A DNA stretch of 43,163 nt, taken from positions 1 through 43,163 of IMG/VR virus record IMGVR_UViG_3300050033_000283. The stretch is one strand, 5' to 3'. Positions within the stretch are counted from its first letter, which is position 1, and each line of letters begins with the position of its first letter. Source of the DNA: a virus. Both the position numbers and the translations under genes were made by a program. Shown here one piece after another: positions 1 to 6,412 of the stretch. A model generated the notes under the pieces. That model saw only the letters and a list, made by a program, of their open reading frames with translations. It searched no databases and was not told where the DNA came from.

Positions 1-1
1 G

Positions 2-160
2 CAGCCGGTTCGCATGGTTCAGGATAAGTGTGAAATCACAGATTGCCCGTCTAACTCTGGTTTTTCGTGTGCGCTGTCGATCTACGATCATGCGGATGCC
101 ATTCGGCCAGATTCATGTTCACATCGGCGGTACAAGCTAAGAGCGGCGGCGAAAAGCTGA
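2..160 (+). CDS. Small Cys-rich ORF at the left edge (possibly partial)
   Basis: An open frame enters from the left edge and stops at 158-160. An ATG at 14 would give a complete 48-residue protein, but the gene may begin upstream. The visible part has four cysteines (CEITDC, then GFSC and DSC) and a basic C-terminus, which suggests a small metal-binding or disulfide-bonded protein. I do not recognise a family. It stops 19 bases before a large palindrome at 180-261, the same ORF-then-palindrome arrangement seen after the next genes. No Shine-Dalgarno site for the ATG can be judged this close to the edge. Several minus-strand frames also cross this stretch, so coding status is weak. Confidence 0.3.
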   Translation, partial: QPVRMVQDKCEITDCPSNSGFSCALSIYDHADAIRPDSCSHRRYKLRAAAKS

Positions 161-179
161 GGAAAATCGGCAAGCCATC

Positions 180-261
180 GCACAACAGCCGTATGGCAAA
201 ACGCGGCCTTTTGGATTGTTGAATGTATGAGGCCGCGCATCGCCATACGAAACCGTTGTGT
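180..261 (+). repeat. Three-segment palindrome, attC-like fold
   Basis: Three nested inverted segments pair exactly: 181-186 CACAAC with 255-260 GTTGTG (G180-T261 adds a wobble), 190-197 CGTATGGC with 242-249 GCCATACG, and 202-208 CGCGGCC with 231-237 GGCCGCG. Unpaired patches are 187-189/250-254 and 198-201/238-241, and the terminal loop is 22 nt. The outer boxes GCACAAC and GTTGTGT each match the integron attC consensus boxes RYYYAAC and GTTRRRY at six of seven positions. The order of outer box, unpaired spacer, inner stem and variable loop is that of a folded attC site. It could instead be a structured RNA or a terminator without a U-tract. Confidence 0.5.
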
Positions 262-265
262 GTAA

Positions 266-294
266 TTGCGGTTTTGAAATACAAATATTATAAT
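266..294 (+). promoter_or_regulatory. Sigma70-type promoter upstream of the YopX gene
   Basis: TTGCGG at 266-271 and a perfect TATAAT at 289-294 are separated by 17 bp. Transcription would start near 301, just ahead of the ATG at 318. The -10 is ideal and the -35 matches only its TTG half. It begins five bases after the palindrome at 180-261. Confidence 0.5.
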
Positions 295-317
295 GTGGCG
301 CAGGAAAGAAAAATACA

Positions 318-749
318 ATGAGAAGATTTGCGTTTAGAGCTTGGAATAGTAAGAATAAAGAATGGGAGCACAAAGAACCGTGCAATATTCTTGGCGAAAT
401 GATTTTACTTGGCGGATGGATGGATAAGGTACGATTAGAAAATTTAAACGATATTATTGTTATGCAATTTACTGGATTAAAAGATTCATTGAATAACGAT
501 ATTTATGAAAACGACATTATTCGGTCTTTTGATTCCACTGGTGATGCTGTTTTATTTTTAATAAAATATGACAATGAGCACGCACGATTTTACGCCATGC
601 AAATACCTAAAAAGAAATATTTATCTTGTAGCGGAATAAGACAAAGCTGGATAATAGAATTTAATTTTGAAGTTATTGGAAATAAATTTGATAACCCAGA
701 ACTAATCAAAGATGCGCCACAGAAAATTGTGGAACAAAACCGGAACTAA
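318..749 (+). CDS. YopX-family phage protein
   Basis: A 143-residue protein with the YopX layout: an N-terminal FRAWNSKNKEW motif, a central QFTGLKDSLNNDIYENDII motif, a beta-rich middle, and a C-terminal VIGNKFDNPELI motif. YopX proteins are common small phage proteins of unknown biochemical role, and the length is normal for the family. The start has GGAAAGAAAA upstream and lies just downstream of a good promoter (266-294). A CAAC-framed palindrome begins four bases after the stop, so gene plus palindrome could be a mobile cassette. The gene is AT-rich while its flanks are noticeably richer in GC. Family assignment is firm; function is unknown. Confidence 0.9.
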   Translation: MRRFAFRAWNSKNKEWEHKEPCNILGEMILLGGWMDKVRLENLNDIIVMQFTGLKDSLNNDIYENDIIRSFDSTGDAVLFLIKYDNEHARFYAMQIPKKKYLSCSGIRQSWIIEFNFEVIGNKFDNPELIKDAPQKIVEQNRN

Positions 750-753
750 CATA

Positions 754-814
754 CAACACCGGTATTATGTTCGCTACGCCAATGAGGACGCACTGCATAA
801 TACCGGGAACGTTG
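754..814 (+). repeat. Palindrome framed by CAAC and GTTG, attC-like
   Basis: A perfect 11-bp inverted repeat, CCGGTATTATG at 759-769 with CATAATACCGG at 796-806, encloses a 26-nt loop. Just outside it, CAAC (754-757) pairs with GTTG (811-814), leaving 1 and 4 unpaired bases. It starts four bases after the YopX stop. A further bulged stem follows at 811-857 (GTTGC-A-GGC with GCCGCAAC). The box sequences are not canonical for attC (GTTGCAG against GTTRRRY). Confidence 0.45.
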
Positions 815-879
815 CAGGCAATAAACCGGCGAGTCTAATTTGATAGGCCGCCGCAACCAAGGAGCAAAACGGGCACATC

Positions 880-933
880 GCCCAACAAGCCGCAGCACAA
901 AATTAAAACTATCGTGCGTGCGTCAAAGTTGCC
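880..933 (+). repeat. attC-like imperfect hairpin with an extrahelical base
   Basis: GCCCAAC (880-886) is a perfect RYYYAAC box. Its CAAC pairs with GTTG at 928-931. Inside, CGCA-GCA (891-897) pairs with TGC-G-TGCG (915-922), leaving G918 unpaired, as attC sites do with their extrahelical bases. The right box, GTTGCC, departs from GTTRRRY. The rest of 750-986 holds no convincing ORF; it is palindromic, GC-richer DNA ending in a terminator. Confidence 0.35.
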
Positions 934-953
934 AGAAATAATACTGGCTTTTT
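931..953 (+). terminator. Rho-independent terminator
   Basis: GCCAG (931-935) and CTGGC (944-948) form a 5-bp stem with an 8-nt A/T loop, followed directly by five T residues (949-953). The stem is short, so termination may be partial. It would end the YopX transcript before the next ORF at 987. Confidence 0.5.
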
Positions 954-986
954 AAATCAATAAACCGTTTCCAGAAAGGCACTTTT

Positions 987-1223
987 ATGCTTACAGTAAA
1001 ATTGATCTCTACCCAACCAAAGCAGCCCTCTACTCCTTATGCTAAATTATTGCAGTGCATAAATAAGCCAACACTTGTCATACTACTCAATGCTGATGGT
1101 CAAGGAACCGTAGTTTCAGCTTGCGATTCTCCGTTTTACAAAATTGGAGAAGTAAGTTCTGGATGGGTAGAGTCAAGTTTTAAACCTCTTCTTGGTCGCG
1201 TAATTCTGGAAGAAACGGTTTAA
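987..1223 (+). CDS. Hypothetical protein
   Basis: A 78-residue protein with no family I recognise. The ATG at 987 is preceded by AGAAAGG at workable spacing. The sequence has a hydrophobic beta-like stretch (PTLVILLNADGQGTVVSA) and a C-terminal part ending in LGRVILEETV, so it looks like a small folded beta protein. It follows a terminator (931-953), but I see no clear promoter of its own. Immediately after the stop comes GC-richer DNA with a short GCCA/TGGC stem and a CGTTGGC box around 1232-1256, repeating the ORF-then-palindrome pattern. A cassette-type accessory gene is plausible but unproven. Confidence 0.55.
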   Translation: MLTVKLISTQPKQPSTPYAKLLQCINKPTLVILLNADGQGTVVSACDSPFYKIGEVSSGWVESSFKPLLGRVILEETV

Positions 1224-1288
1224 AACAGCGGAAGCCAGTTGTCGGACGTTGGCAGAAACAATGGCGCGTAACCACATTGGAGATCATA

Positions 1289-1570
1289 ATGACACATAAT
1301 AGAGATTGTTATAATTTTTTATGTTCAAAAAATACCGACAATAATTGTAATGGCGAGCGCGTTAACTGCCAAGCGCATTTGTATGCAGAAGACGCGCCGA
1401 TAATAAATCCTATTGCGCAATATTGCACAACGGAATATTTGAACGTATGCGTAGAGTGTCGAAATATCGTTGAGAGGATTGGGCAGGATGTTGCAAAAAA
1501 CGCATTTCTGGTAATAAATGAAAGCGACAACTTAGGCGAAACGATTTTACGGATAACAAAAAGGCAATAA
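1289..1570 (+). CDS. Small Cys-rich hypothetical protein
   Basis: A 93-residue protein starting at ATG 1289, which has GGAG six bases upstream. A TTG at 1277 in frame lacks that support. It holds eight cysteines, including spaced pairs CYNFLC, CNGERVNC and CVEC, suggesting one or two zinc-binding knuckles. The C-terminal third is plain alpha/beta without cysteine. No family is recognised. It is the first gene of a run of small ORFs, followed two bases later by another Cys-containing ORF at 1573. I infer a small metal-binding phage protein and nothing more specific. Confidence 0.55.
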   Translation: MTHNRDCYNFLCSKNTDNNCNGERVNCQAHLYAEDAPIINPIAQYCTTEYLNVCVECRNIVERIGQDVAKNAFLVINESDNLGETILRITKRQ

Positions 1571-1572
1571 TC

Positions 1573-1716
1573 ATGGTTCAACCATACGAGGAAAACGAAT
1601 GTCGTCACGATCGAAGATTTGATCGTAAAGGCGTTTTGACTTGTCAAGATTGCGGCGCGGAATATGATGGTAAAAGTTGTGCGTGGAAAACCGATAATGA
1701 CGAAGAAGCATATTAA
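1573..1716 (+). CDS. 47-residue zinc-ribbon-like protein
   Basis: A short ORF starting two bases after the previous stop. It encodes CRHD near the N-terminus, a CQDCGAEYDG motif, then KSCAW. CxxC followed by Gly and an acidic/aromatic stretch is a typical zinc-knuckle form, and C/H plus CxxC could make a four-ligand site. The tail is acidic (DNDEEAY). There is no strong Shine-Dalgarno site, so translational coupling with the upstream gene is likely. It is one of at least six tiny Cys-rich proteins in this window. Function unknown. Confidence 0.45.
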   Translation: MVQPYEENECRHDRRFDRKGVLTCQDCGAEYDGKSCAWKTDNDEEAY

Positions 1717-1756
1717 CTTTTAGTTACACGTATTGTAAATTATAAGAGAGGTTGTT

Positions 1757-1948
1757 ATAGGAAAAGAATACAGATTTGGGCGGTACGTAGAAGTGCCACA
1801 AGATGAGTTCTGGAATAAAAAGCCAGATGTTACAGTGTCAAGAATAAAGGACGAGATTGACGGCAAGTATTCAATATCTTCTATGCCGACAGGTGAAGCC
1901 GGGAGTGTGTATTCTGCAAGGAACTCAAGCAGGAGAATAAATTCGTGA
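1757..1948 (+). CDS. 63-residue ORF with an apparent ATA start
   Basis: The frame is open from 1739 to the TGA at 1946-1948 but holds no ATG, GTG or TTG near its beginning. ATA at 1757 has AGAGAGG (1745-1751) five bases upstream. The product, starting (M)GKEYRFGRYVEVPQDEFW, looks protein-like, and its stop overlaps the GTG of the next gene as GTGA, the arrangement used throughout this genome. Either AUA (or ATT at 1739) is the start, or a base error has destroyed a normal start. Without this ORF the gap 1717-1944 would be one of the longest non-coding stretches in an otherwise packed region. No family recognised. Confidence 0.4.
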   Translation: MGKEYRFGRYVEVPQDEFWNKKPDVTVSRIKDEIDGKYSISSMPTGEAGSVYSARNSSRRINS

Positions 1949-2202
1949 GTAATTGTGTAGAATGTGGCAGTGTGTTACGCGGTAGAAAAAAGAAGTTTTG
2001 TTCAGAGTCTTGTTATAGCAATCATCATCTTTTATATATGGCTGAATATTATAAAAAAAATAAAGCAAAGATAAAAAGTTATAGAAAAATAGAAATCCCG
2101 ATTAAAGACACTCGCAGTTCATGTGATTTAATATTGAGCGCGATAGGATTTTCTGGTAAAGATCATGTGATAACAGAGTTGAAAGCGAAAGGGTGTTTAT
2201 GA
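1945..2202 (+). CDS. Small zinc-finger protein
   Basis: An 85-residue protein beginning with GTG at 1945, which overlaps the preceding TGA, with a purine-rich AGGAGA stretch upstream. The first 25 residues form a compact treble-clef-like motif: CVEC, a KKKFCSESC segment and HH. Two CxxC-type pairs 14 residues apart can bind one zinc. The middle is strongly basic (YYKKNKAKIKSYRK), so nucleic-acid binding is possible. Its stop overlaps the next ATG (ATGA at 2199). It lies directly before the terminase genes and may act in DNA handling, but no specific role is shown. Confidence 0.6.
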   Translation: MSNCVECGSVLRGRKKKFCSESCYSNHHLLYMAEYYKKNKAKIKSYRKIEIPIKDTRSSCDLILSAIGFSGKDHVITELKAKGCL

Positions 2203-2489
2203 AGACGAAGCAGGAACGATTGTTAGATGTGGTAAAGCAGCTCCAAGAGATACAGCTTACGAGCACAGAGATAAGAAAGCTGCATAATATAAAAATAAAA
2301 GACATTGTGTTGGTAAAGAACATTCCTGAAGGAGAGATTACAGATTATTTTATAAAGAGGATTTCAGGATGTTTGTCGAATATCGCGGCCGATGTTCAGC
2401 GGATGGTTGATCTGCAACTTGCTGCGGTTAAACAGTGCGAAATGGAGCTTATGAACCATAATGAGAACATTAAATATAAACTTTCTTAA
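2199..2489 (+). CDS. Helical hypothetical protein upstream of terminase
   Basis: A 96-residue protein. I choose ATG 2199 over the in-frame GTG 2193, because ATGA overlaps the previous stop and AAAGGG sits six bases upstream. The sequence is mainly helical, with a charged N-terminus (KTKQERLLDVVKQLQEIQ) and a C-terminal helix containing VDLQLAAVKQCEMELMNH. No motif is recognised. It lies 14 bases before the terminase small subunit and is probably co-transcribed with it. It could be a packaging accessory or a regulator; nothing in the sequence decides. Confidence 0.55.
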   Translation: MKTKQERLLDVVKQLQEIQLTSTEIRKLHNIKIKDIVLVKNIPEGEITDYFIKRISGCLSNIAADVQRMVDLQLAAVKQCEMELMNHNENIKYKLS

Positions 2490-2503
2490 CCAAAGGCTTT
2501 TCT

Positions 2504-3067
2504 ATGCCTAAGAACAAACAGACTCATCAACGCCGAGCCGCTATTGCAGACCTGCCCAAAAAAGAGAACTCTAAGGCCGTAGATATTGAAAAGGCCGACA
2601 TACCTAAATCCAAGCACGACCCTCTATCTCACCACAGAGAGAAGCTATATCCTACTCCTGAAGACATGGCGCCGATGATAGACAAGTATTTTAATTGGGC
2701 TGATAAAAACAAATATCCCTATATATTTGAAGACCTTTGCTTGTTCCTTGGTATGTGCGAAGACACGTGGTACGAGTACTCTAAAAAATCAAGCTTTTCC
2801 GAACTTGTAAGAATAACTAAGTTGCGAGTGAAGGCAGATAGGGCACGTGCTCTTACTCATGCAGACTGTAAGAATATTCGTGGTCAGGAGTTCTGGTTGC
2901 GTAATCATGCGTCAGATACATACAAGTCCGAGCAGAATCTTAATATTGGTGGTCAGCAAGGAAACCCGATAGTGACGCAGCAAATGGAAGTTTTGAGTAA
3001 GTTACCGAAACATTTACGGGATATGATGATCGAGGAGATGGAAAAAGACGTGGATGATCCAGAATGA
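2504..3067 (+). CDS. terS: Terminase small subunit
   Basis: A 187-residue protein with the layout of phage DNA-packaging small subunits. It has a charged, probably disordered N-terminus (1-45), then a helix-turn-helix-like region at about 55-95 (PYIFEDLCLFLGMCEDTWYE). A helical oligomerisation segment with LRVKADRARAL follows, then the EFWLRNHASDTYKS motif, which matches the FWLKN-type signature of this family, and an acidic C-terminal tail. It would recognise the packaging site and regulate the large subunit, encoded about 100 bases downstream. The ATG at 2504 has AAAGGC in the leader. Its stop overlaps the ATG of a 38-residue ORF at 3064. Confidence 0.85.
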   Translation: MPKNKQTHQRRAAIADLPKKENSKAVDIEKADIPKSKHDPLSHHREKLYPTPEDMAPMIDKYFNWADKNKYPYIFEDLCLFLGMCEDTWYEYSKKSSFSELVRITKLRVKADRARALTHADCKNIRGQEFWLRNHASDTYKSEQNLNIGGQQGNPIVTQQMEVLSKLPKHLRDMMIEEMEKDVDDPE

Positions 3068-3180
3068 TAACACGGCAATCTTCTTTTCCTTATGGTGCTA
3101 ATGCAGATTTGACAGATGTCGATCGTTTGCAAAATATTGTTATAGCAGCAATAAAAGGTGTATTAATTGAAAAGAAGTGA
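3064..3180 (+). CDS. 38-residue ORF bridging the two terminase genes
   Basis: ATG 3064 overlaps the terminase small-subunit stop (ATGA), and the ORF ends 14 bases inside the large-subunit gene. The product begins MITRQSSFPYGANADLTD and ends with a hydrophobic helix (IVIAAIKGVLIEKK). Overlap at both ends suggests translational coupling that delivers ribosomes to the TTG start of the large terminase. It may have a protein function or serve only as a coupling ORF. No family recognised. Confidence 0.5.
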   Translation: MITRQSSFPYGANADLTDVDRLQNIVIAAIKGVLIEKK

Positions 3181-5233
3181 AAAGGTTTTCTTTAAACTTT
3201 TAAGCAACAGGGTTGATGCGAAAAATAACCATTATGAGTTTATAAAATATTGCTGGTTGCGCCCGGATCCTTTTATAGAGGCAAAGGAAGTCCCGTTCCA
3301 AAGGATAATATGTGAGCGAATAGATAGGGCGATTCAAGATTATCGTAAGGGTAAATCAACATACCTGCTGATTAAGACTCATCCGCGTGCCGGAAAGAGC
3401 CAGATTGTATCAAGAGCACTTCCCCCGCATTTCCTTGGAGAATTTCCTGATTCTGAAATAATGGAGCTGTCTTGCGAGAGTTCTCTCGCGATGGATTTGT
3501 CAAAGGACGCGAGATTTTTAATTAGTTCACCACAGTATCAAGAGCTATACCCTGATATACGGTTGTCTGGAGAGTCGCAGGCCGTCGATTCGTGGGCTAT
3601 TCACGGGCACTTGGGAAAAACTGAATGGAGCGGAATACTTGGAGGGTACGTTGGTAAAGGCGCAAGTTTATTAATAATCGACGACTATTGCAAAAACCGA
3701 GAAGATGCAGAATCTCCAGCGATAAGGAATAAAACGTGGGCTTCGTTTGCGAATGACGCTATTACTCGCGTGGCTCCAGTGCATATTGTTATAGTGATGG
3801 CTACGCCATGGCATGTAGACGATTTGATCGGTCGAATAGAAAAGACAATGCTCGAAAATCCTAAGTTTCCGCAGTTCGACATATTATCGTTCCCGGCAGA
3901 GAGCGACACTTACCCAAGCAAGTATTTATTCCCTGAAAGGTTTTCGCCTGATTTCTACGAAATGCAGAGAGCGACAAAAGGGTTATATGCGTACAGTTCG
4001 TTGTATCTTTGCAATCCTATAGTCAGAGGCGAGAACGTAATAAGAACCGATAAGGTGAATATATGTGACATAAGGACACTTCCACAGAATCTTTGTTTTG
4101 TCCGTGGGTATGACTTAGCCTCAAGTAAGCTGGAGATAATTAAATCAGACCCGGATTACACTGTTGGAGTAAAAGCAGCGGTGGATTGGAGAGAGACGGC
4201 AATCCCCGGCGTTAAGATGCCAAGGATTCATATTGTAGACGCGTTACGTGGACGCTGGAGTGCGCCAACAAGGAATAACATAATAAGAGACACCGCACTT
4301 GCGGAAAGCGGCGTGCGGGTGGGTATAGAAGCTTTTGGAGCGTATAAAGACGCATTCACAACACTTGAAGATGTTTTGATGGGATTGAGAAAAGTTGAGA
4401 AGAGTCAATTGCCGGGAAGTAAAACTGCAAAGGCGGAAAAAATTGTTCCGGTGTTTGAAGCCGGCAATGTATTTATTTATCATTCAGGATTTGAAGATGG
4501 GAAAGAAACAAATAGGCCGCAGTGGATAGACGACATGATGGACGAATTGGACGTAGCTCCTTTCGGTGCTCATGATGATATAATGGACGCTTTATGTGTG
4601 GCGTTTGACATTGCAAAAACAATGAGCGACGATATTGTTCATGTTAAAGAGTCGATAGTGTCTGATGATATACTGGAGAATGCAGACCAAGTATTTACCG
4701 GAGTGACGGTCTACGAGGCTAATTGTTATATGTGTACGGTTCAGTACGATTCAACGGGAAAGAAAATCCATGTTGTGCACGAAGAGATAATTGATACGGT
4801 TGATGATATTTGCGCTTACTTGAAATCAGTAAAGAAAGGCCGAGCAATCGGTAGTAAGGATTTAAATAGTGACAGCAACCAATCTTTGTTGAATGAAATA
4901 CTAAAAAGAAAACTGTCAATAGAAATAACTGACGACATAGACAAGCTCGGAACTCTATACTTTTTGAATGGTATGATAGATAAGGGAAATTTCACGGTTG
5001 ATAGTAATTGTGACAAATTACTGCTGGCGATACAAAATTCATCGGACATTAAAAATATCTCGCCGTTCTTAATGAGTTTGTTGTATATTATCAATAACAT
5101 TTACGTCTCAGTTAAGCGTATTGAGAGAGAGCCAGCAAAGCCGTTCAGTAGGGAATCTGCCAAGTACCAAGCGGAACAAACAGCCTTATTGACGAGGGGA
5201 AAAGTTAAACAAGAACTATCACCCGGATGGTGA
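3167..5233 (+). CDS. terL: Terminase large subunit (ATPase-nuclease)
   Basis: A 688-residue packaging motor. The ATPase domain has the Walker A motif HPRAGKS (72-78), Walker B LLIIDD ending at D172-D173, and the coupling motif ATPWH (212-216). The RNase H-like nuclease follows with acidic residues D316 (GYDLASS), E388 (GIEAFG) and D470-D471-x-x-D474 (HDDIMDAL). The protein then continues for about 200 residues, although most terminases of this type end soon after that last motif. The extension holds a beta-rich stretch (VTVYEANCYMCTVQYD) that could be another RNase H-like or accessory domain. The start is TTG at 3167 with AAGG eight bases upstream, 14 bases inside the preceding ORF. It cuts and pumps DNA into procapsids at the portal. 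Confidence 0.95.
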   Translation: MKRSEKVFFKLLSNRVDAKNNHYEFIKYCWLRPDPFIEAKEVPFQRIICERIDRAIQDYRKGKSTYLLIKTHPRAGKSQIVSRALPPHFLGEFPDSEIMELSCESSLAMDLSKDARFLISSPQYQELYPDIRLSGESQAVDSWAIHGHLGKTEWSGILGGYVGKGASLLIIDDYCKNREDAESPAIRNKTWASFANDAITRVAPVHIVIVMATPWHVDDLIGRIEKTMLENPKFPQFDILSFPAESDTYPSKYLFPERFSPDFYEMQRATKGLYAYSSLYLCNPIVRGENVIRTDKVNICDIRTLPQNLCFVRGYDLASSKLEIIKSDPDYTVGVKAAVDWRETAIPGVKMPRIHIVDALRGRWSAPTRNNIIRDTALAESGVRVGIEAFGAYKDAFTTLEDVLMGLRKVEKSQLPGSKTAKAEKIVPVFEAGNVFIYHSGFEDGKETNRPQWIDDMMDELDVAPFGAHDDIMDALCVAFDIAKTMSDDIVHVKESIVSDDILENADQVFTGVTVYEANCYMCTVQYDSTGKKIHVVHEEIIDTVDDICAYLKSVKKGRAIGSKDLNSDSNQSLLNEILKRKLSIEITDDIDKLGTLYFLNGMIDKGNFTVDSNCDKLLLAIQNSSDIKNISPFLMSLLYIINNIYVSVKRIEREPAKPFSRESAKYQAEQTALLTRGKVKQELSPGW

Positions 5234-5236
5234 ATC

Positions 5237-6235
5237 TTGCAATTCTATAACATAGACCAGCACATTTCAGTAATTTCCGACTTACAAGACATATTCGGCG
5301 GCTTAGGTCATAGAATTAACAGTGACTCTTTATCAGGGCATCATTGGGTAATGAATAAGGAGCGTGCTCATGTTCCGGTTGTTGAGCGGAATCTTAATAC
5401 TATTATCGAGAATGAGGTCTGGAGAGAGTTTCACGATTTGCACAAAGAAAAGCTGTCAACCTATGACGGGTTCGTTGTCACTTACCCTCCAATCTTCAGC
5501 ATGTTCTACAAAGAGTTTGAACGCCCAACGATTGTTTACATACCTGTCCGATACGACCTGCCATACACGGACAACGCCGGAATGCTCGAAATCTTCAATA
5601 AATTTCTTGGAAATAAAAATATAATCTTGGTTGCAAACAACATGATAGATAAGCTGTACACGGAAGATCGTACAGGGTTATCAGTAGAGTACATTCCTGA
5701 TCTTTGTGAATATACGAAGATGAAATGGGAGCCTAAGAGAGATGAGTTTTTACTGTATGATGGAAGCCGGAGAATCCAAATAGGGAAGACGGTGAATCGG
5801 TACGAAATGCCGCATCCGCACACATGGAAAGAGATACAATCTTTTAAAGGGATAATACACTTTCCGTACCAAGTATCGACAATGTCATTTTTTGAACAGT
5901 ACAGCGCAGGAATCCCATTGTTTTATCCAAGTAAAGAATTATTGATAAAGTTGTGGAATAAGAAACAGGGAGTGCTTAATCAATGTTTCTGGACAAAGAC
6001 ACAACATGGTAAATACGGTTTTGAGACAATGGAAGAGGTTATAAATCACGCCGATTATTATTCTGGATGCTTTCCTCACGTGATACATTTCGATAGCCTT
6101 GTGGAGCTTGAAGACAAGATGTACGATGATTCTTTTTTGCAGTGGACGCACGACAGAATGCTTGAAGATAATGTGGTGAATAGAGAAAGTGTTTATCAAA
6201 AATGGAATTATTTATTAAAAGGAATTAAGTCATGA
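5237..6235 (+). CDS. Glycosyltransferase-like protein (GT-B type, tentative)
   Basis: A 332-residue protein beginning with TTG at 5237, four bases after the terminase stop. The N-terminal half contains alternating strands (FVVTYPP, PTIVYIPVRYD, NIILVANN). The C-terminal half has the pattern FKGIIHFPYQVSTMSFFEQYSAGIPLFYPS, which resembles the nucleotide-sugar site of GT-B enzymes, where a Glu-containing segment is followed by G-x-P-L/V. No signal peptide or membrane segment is visible. It opens the 8-kb accessory block between terminase and portal, rich in glycosyltransferases. Its stop overlaps the start of a zinc-ribbon ORF (ATGA at 6232). Donor and acceptor cannot be read from the sequence. 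Confidence 0.55.
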   Translation: MQFYNIDQHISVISDLQDIFGGLGHRINSDSLSGHHWVMNKERAHVPVVERNLNTIIENEVWREFHDLHKEKLSTYDGFVVTYPPIFSMFYKEFERPTIVYIPVRYDLPYTDNAGMLEIFNKFLGNKNIILVANNMIDKLYTEDRTGLSVEYIPDLCEYTKMKWEPKRDEFLLYDGSRRIQIGKTVNRYEMPHPHTWKEIQSFKGIIHFPYQVSTMSFFEQYSAGIPLFYPSKELLIKLWNKKQGVLNQCFWTKTQHGKYGFETMEEVINHADYYSGCFPHVIHFDSLVELEDKMYDDSFLQWTHDRMLEDNVVNRESVYQKWNYLLKGIKS

Positions 6236-6411
6236 TATGTCCTAACTGTAATTCTGCAAACACTATTACACTCTCTCCGGTAGGTTGGCAAGGTAAGCGC
6301 AATCCAAATAGAGAACAGTGCCAAGATTGCGGATATATTGGAACGGTGGGAGATTGGGAAGAGATTGAAAAACTGAAAAAAGACAATAACAACCTTGTGA
6401 AAAATTATTGA
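6232..6411 (+). CDS. 59-residue zinc-ribbon protein
   Basis: Starts at ATG 6232, overlapping the preceding TGA. It contains CPNC (residues 3-6) and CQDC (30-33) around a short beta segment with GKRNPNRE, a classic CxxC-x23-CxxC zinc ribbon in which the second knuckle continues GYIGTVGDW. A Lys/Glu/Asn-rich helical tail follows. Such ribbons are common in phage genomes and may bind nucleic acid or protein. It lies between two glycosyltransferase-like genes, with one base before the next ATG, so it is surely co-transcribed with them. Confidence 0.65.
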   Translation: MICPNCNSANTITLSPVGWQGKRNPNREQCQDCGYIGTVGDWEEIEKLKKDNNNLVKNY

Positions 6412-6412
6412 T

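Noticed and set aside
51-385. Three overlapping minus-strand ORFs at the left end.
   Set aside because: They cross the palindrome and the promoter and extend into the YopX gene. None has a convincing ribosome site or recognisable motif.
750-986. Canonical integron attC sites.
   Set aside because: The folds are attC-like, but the right boxes (GTTGCAG, GTTGCCA) do not match GTTRRRY and no integrase is in the window. I therefore report them only as attC-like.
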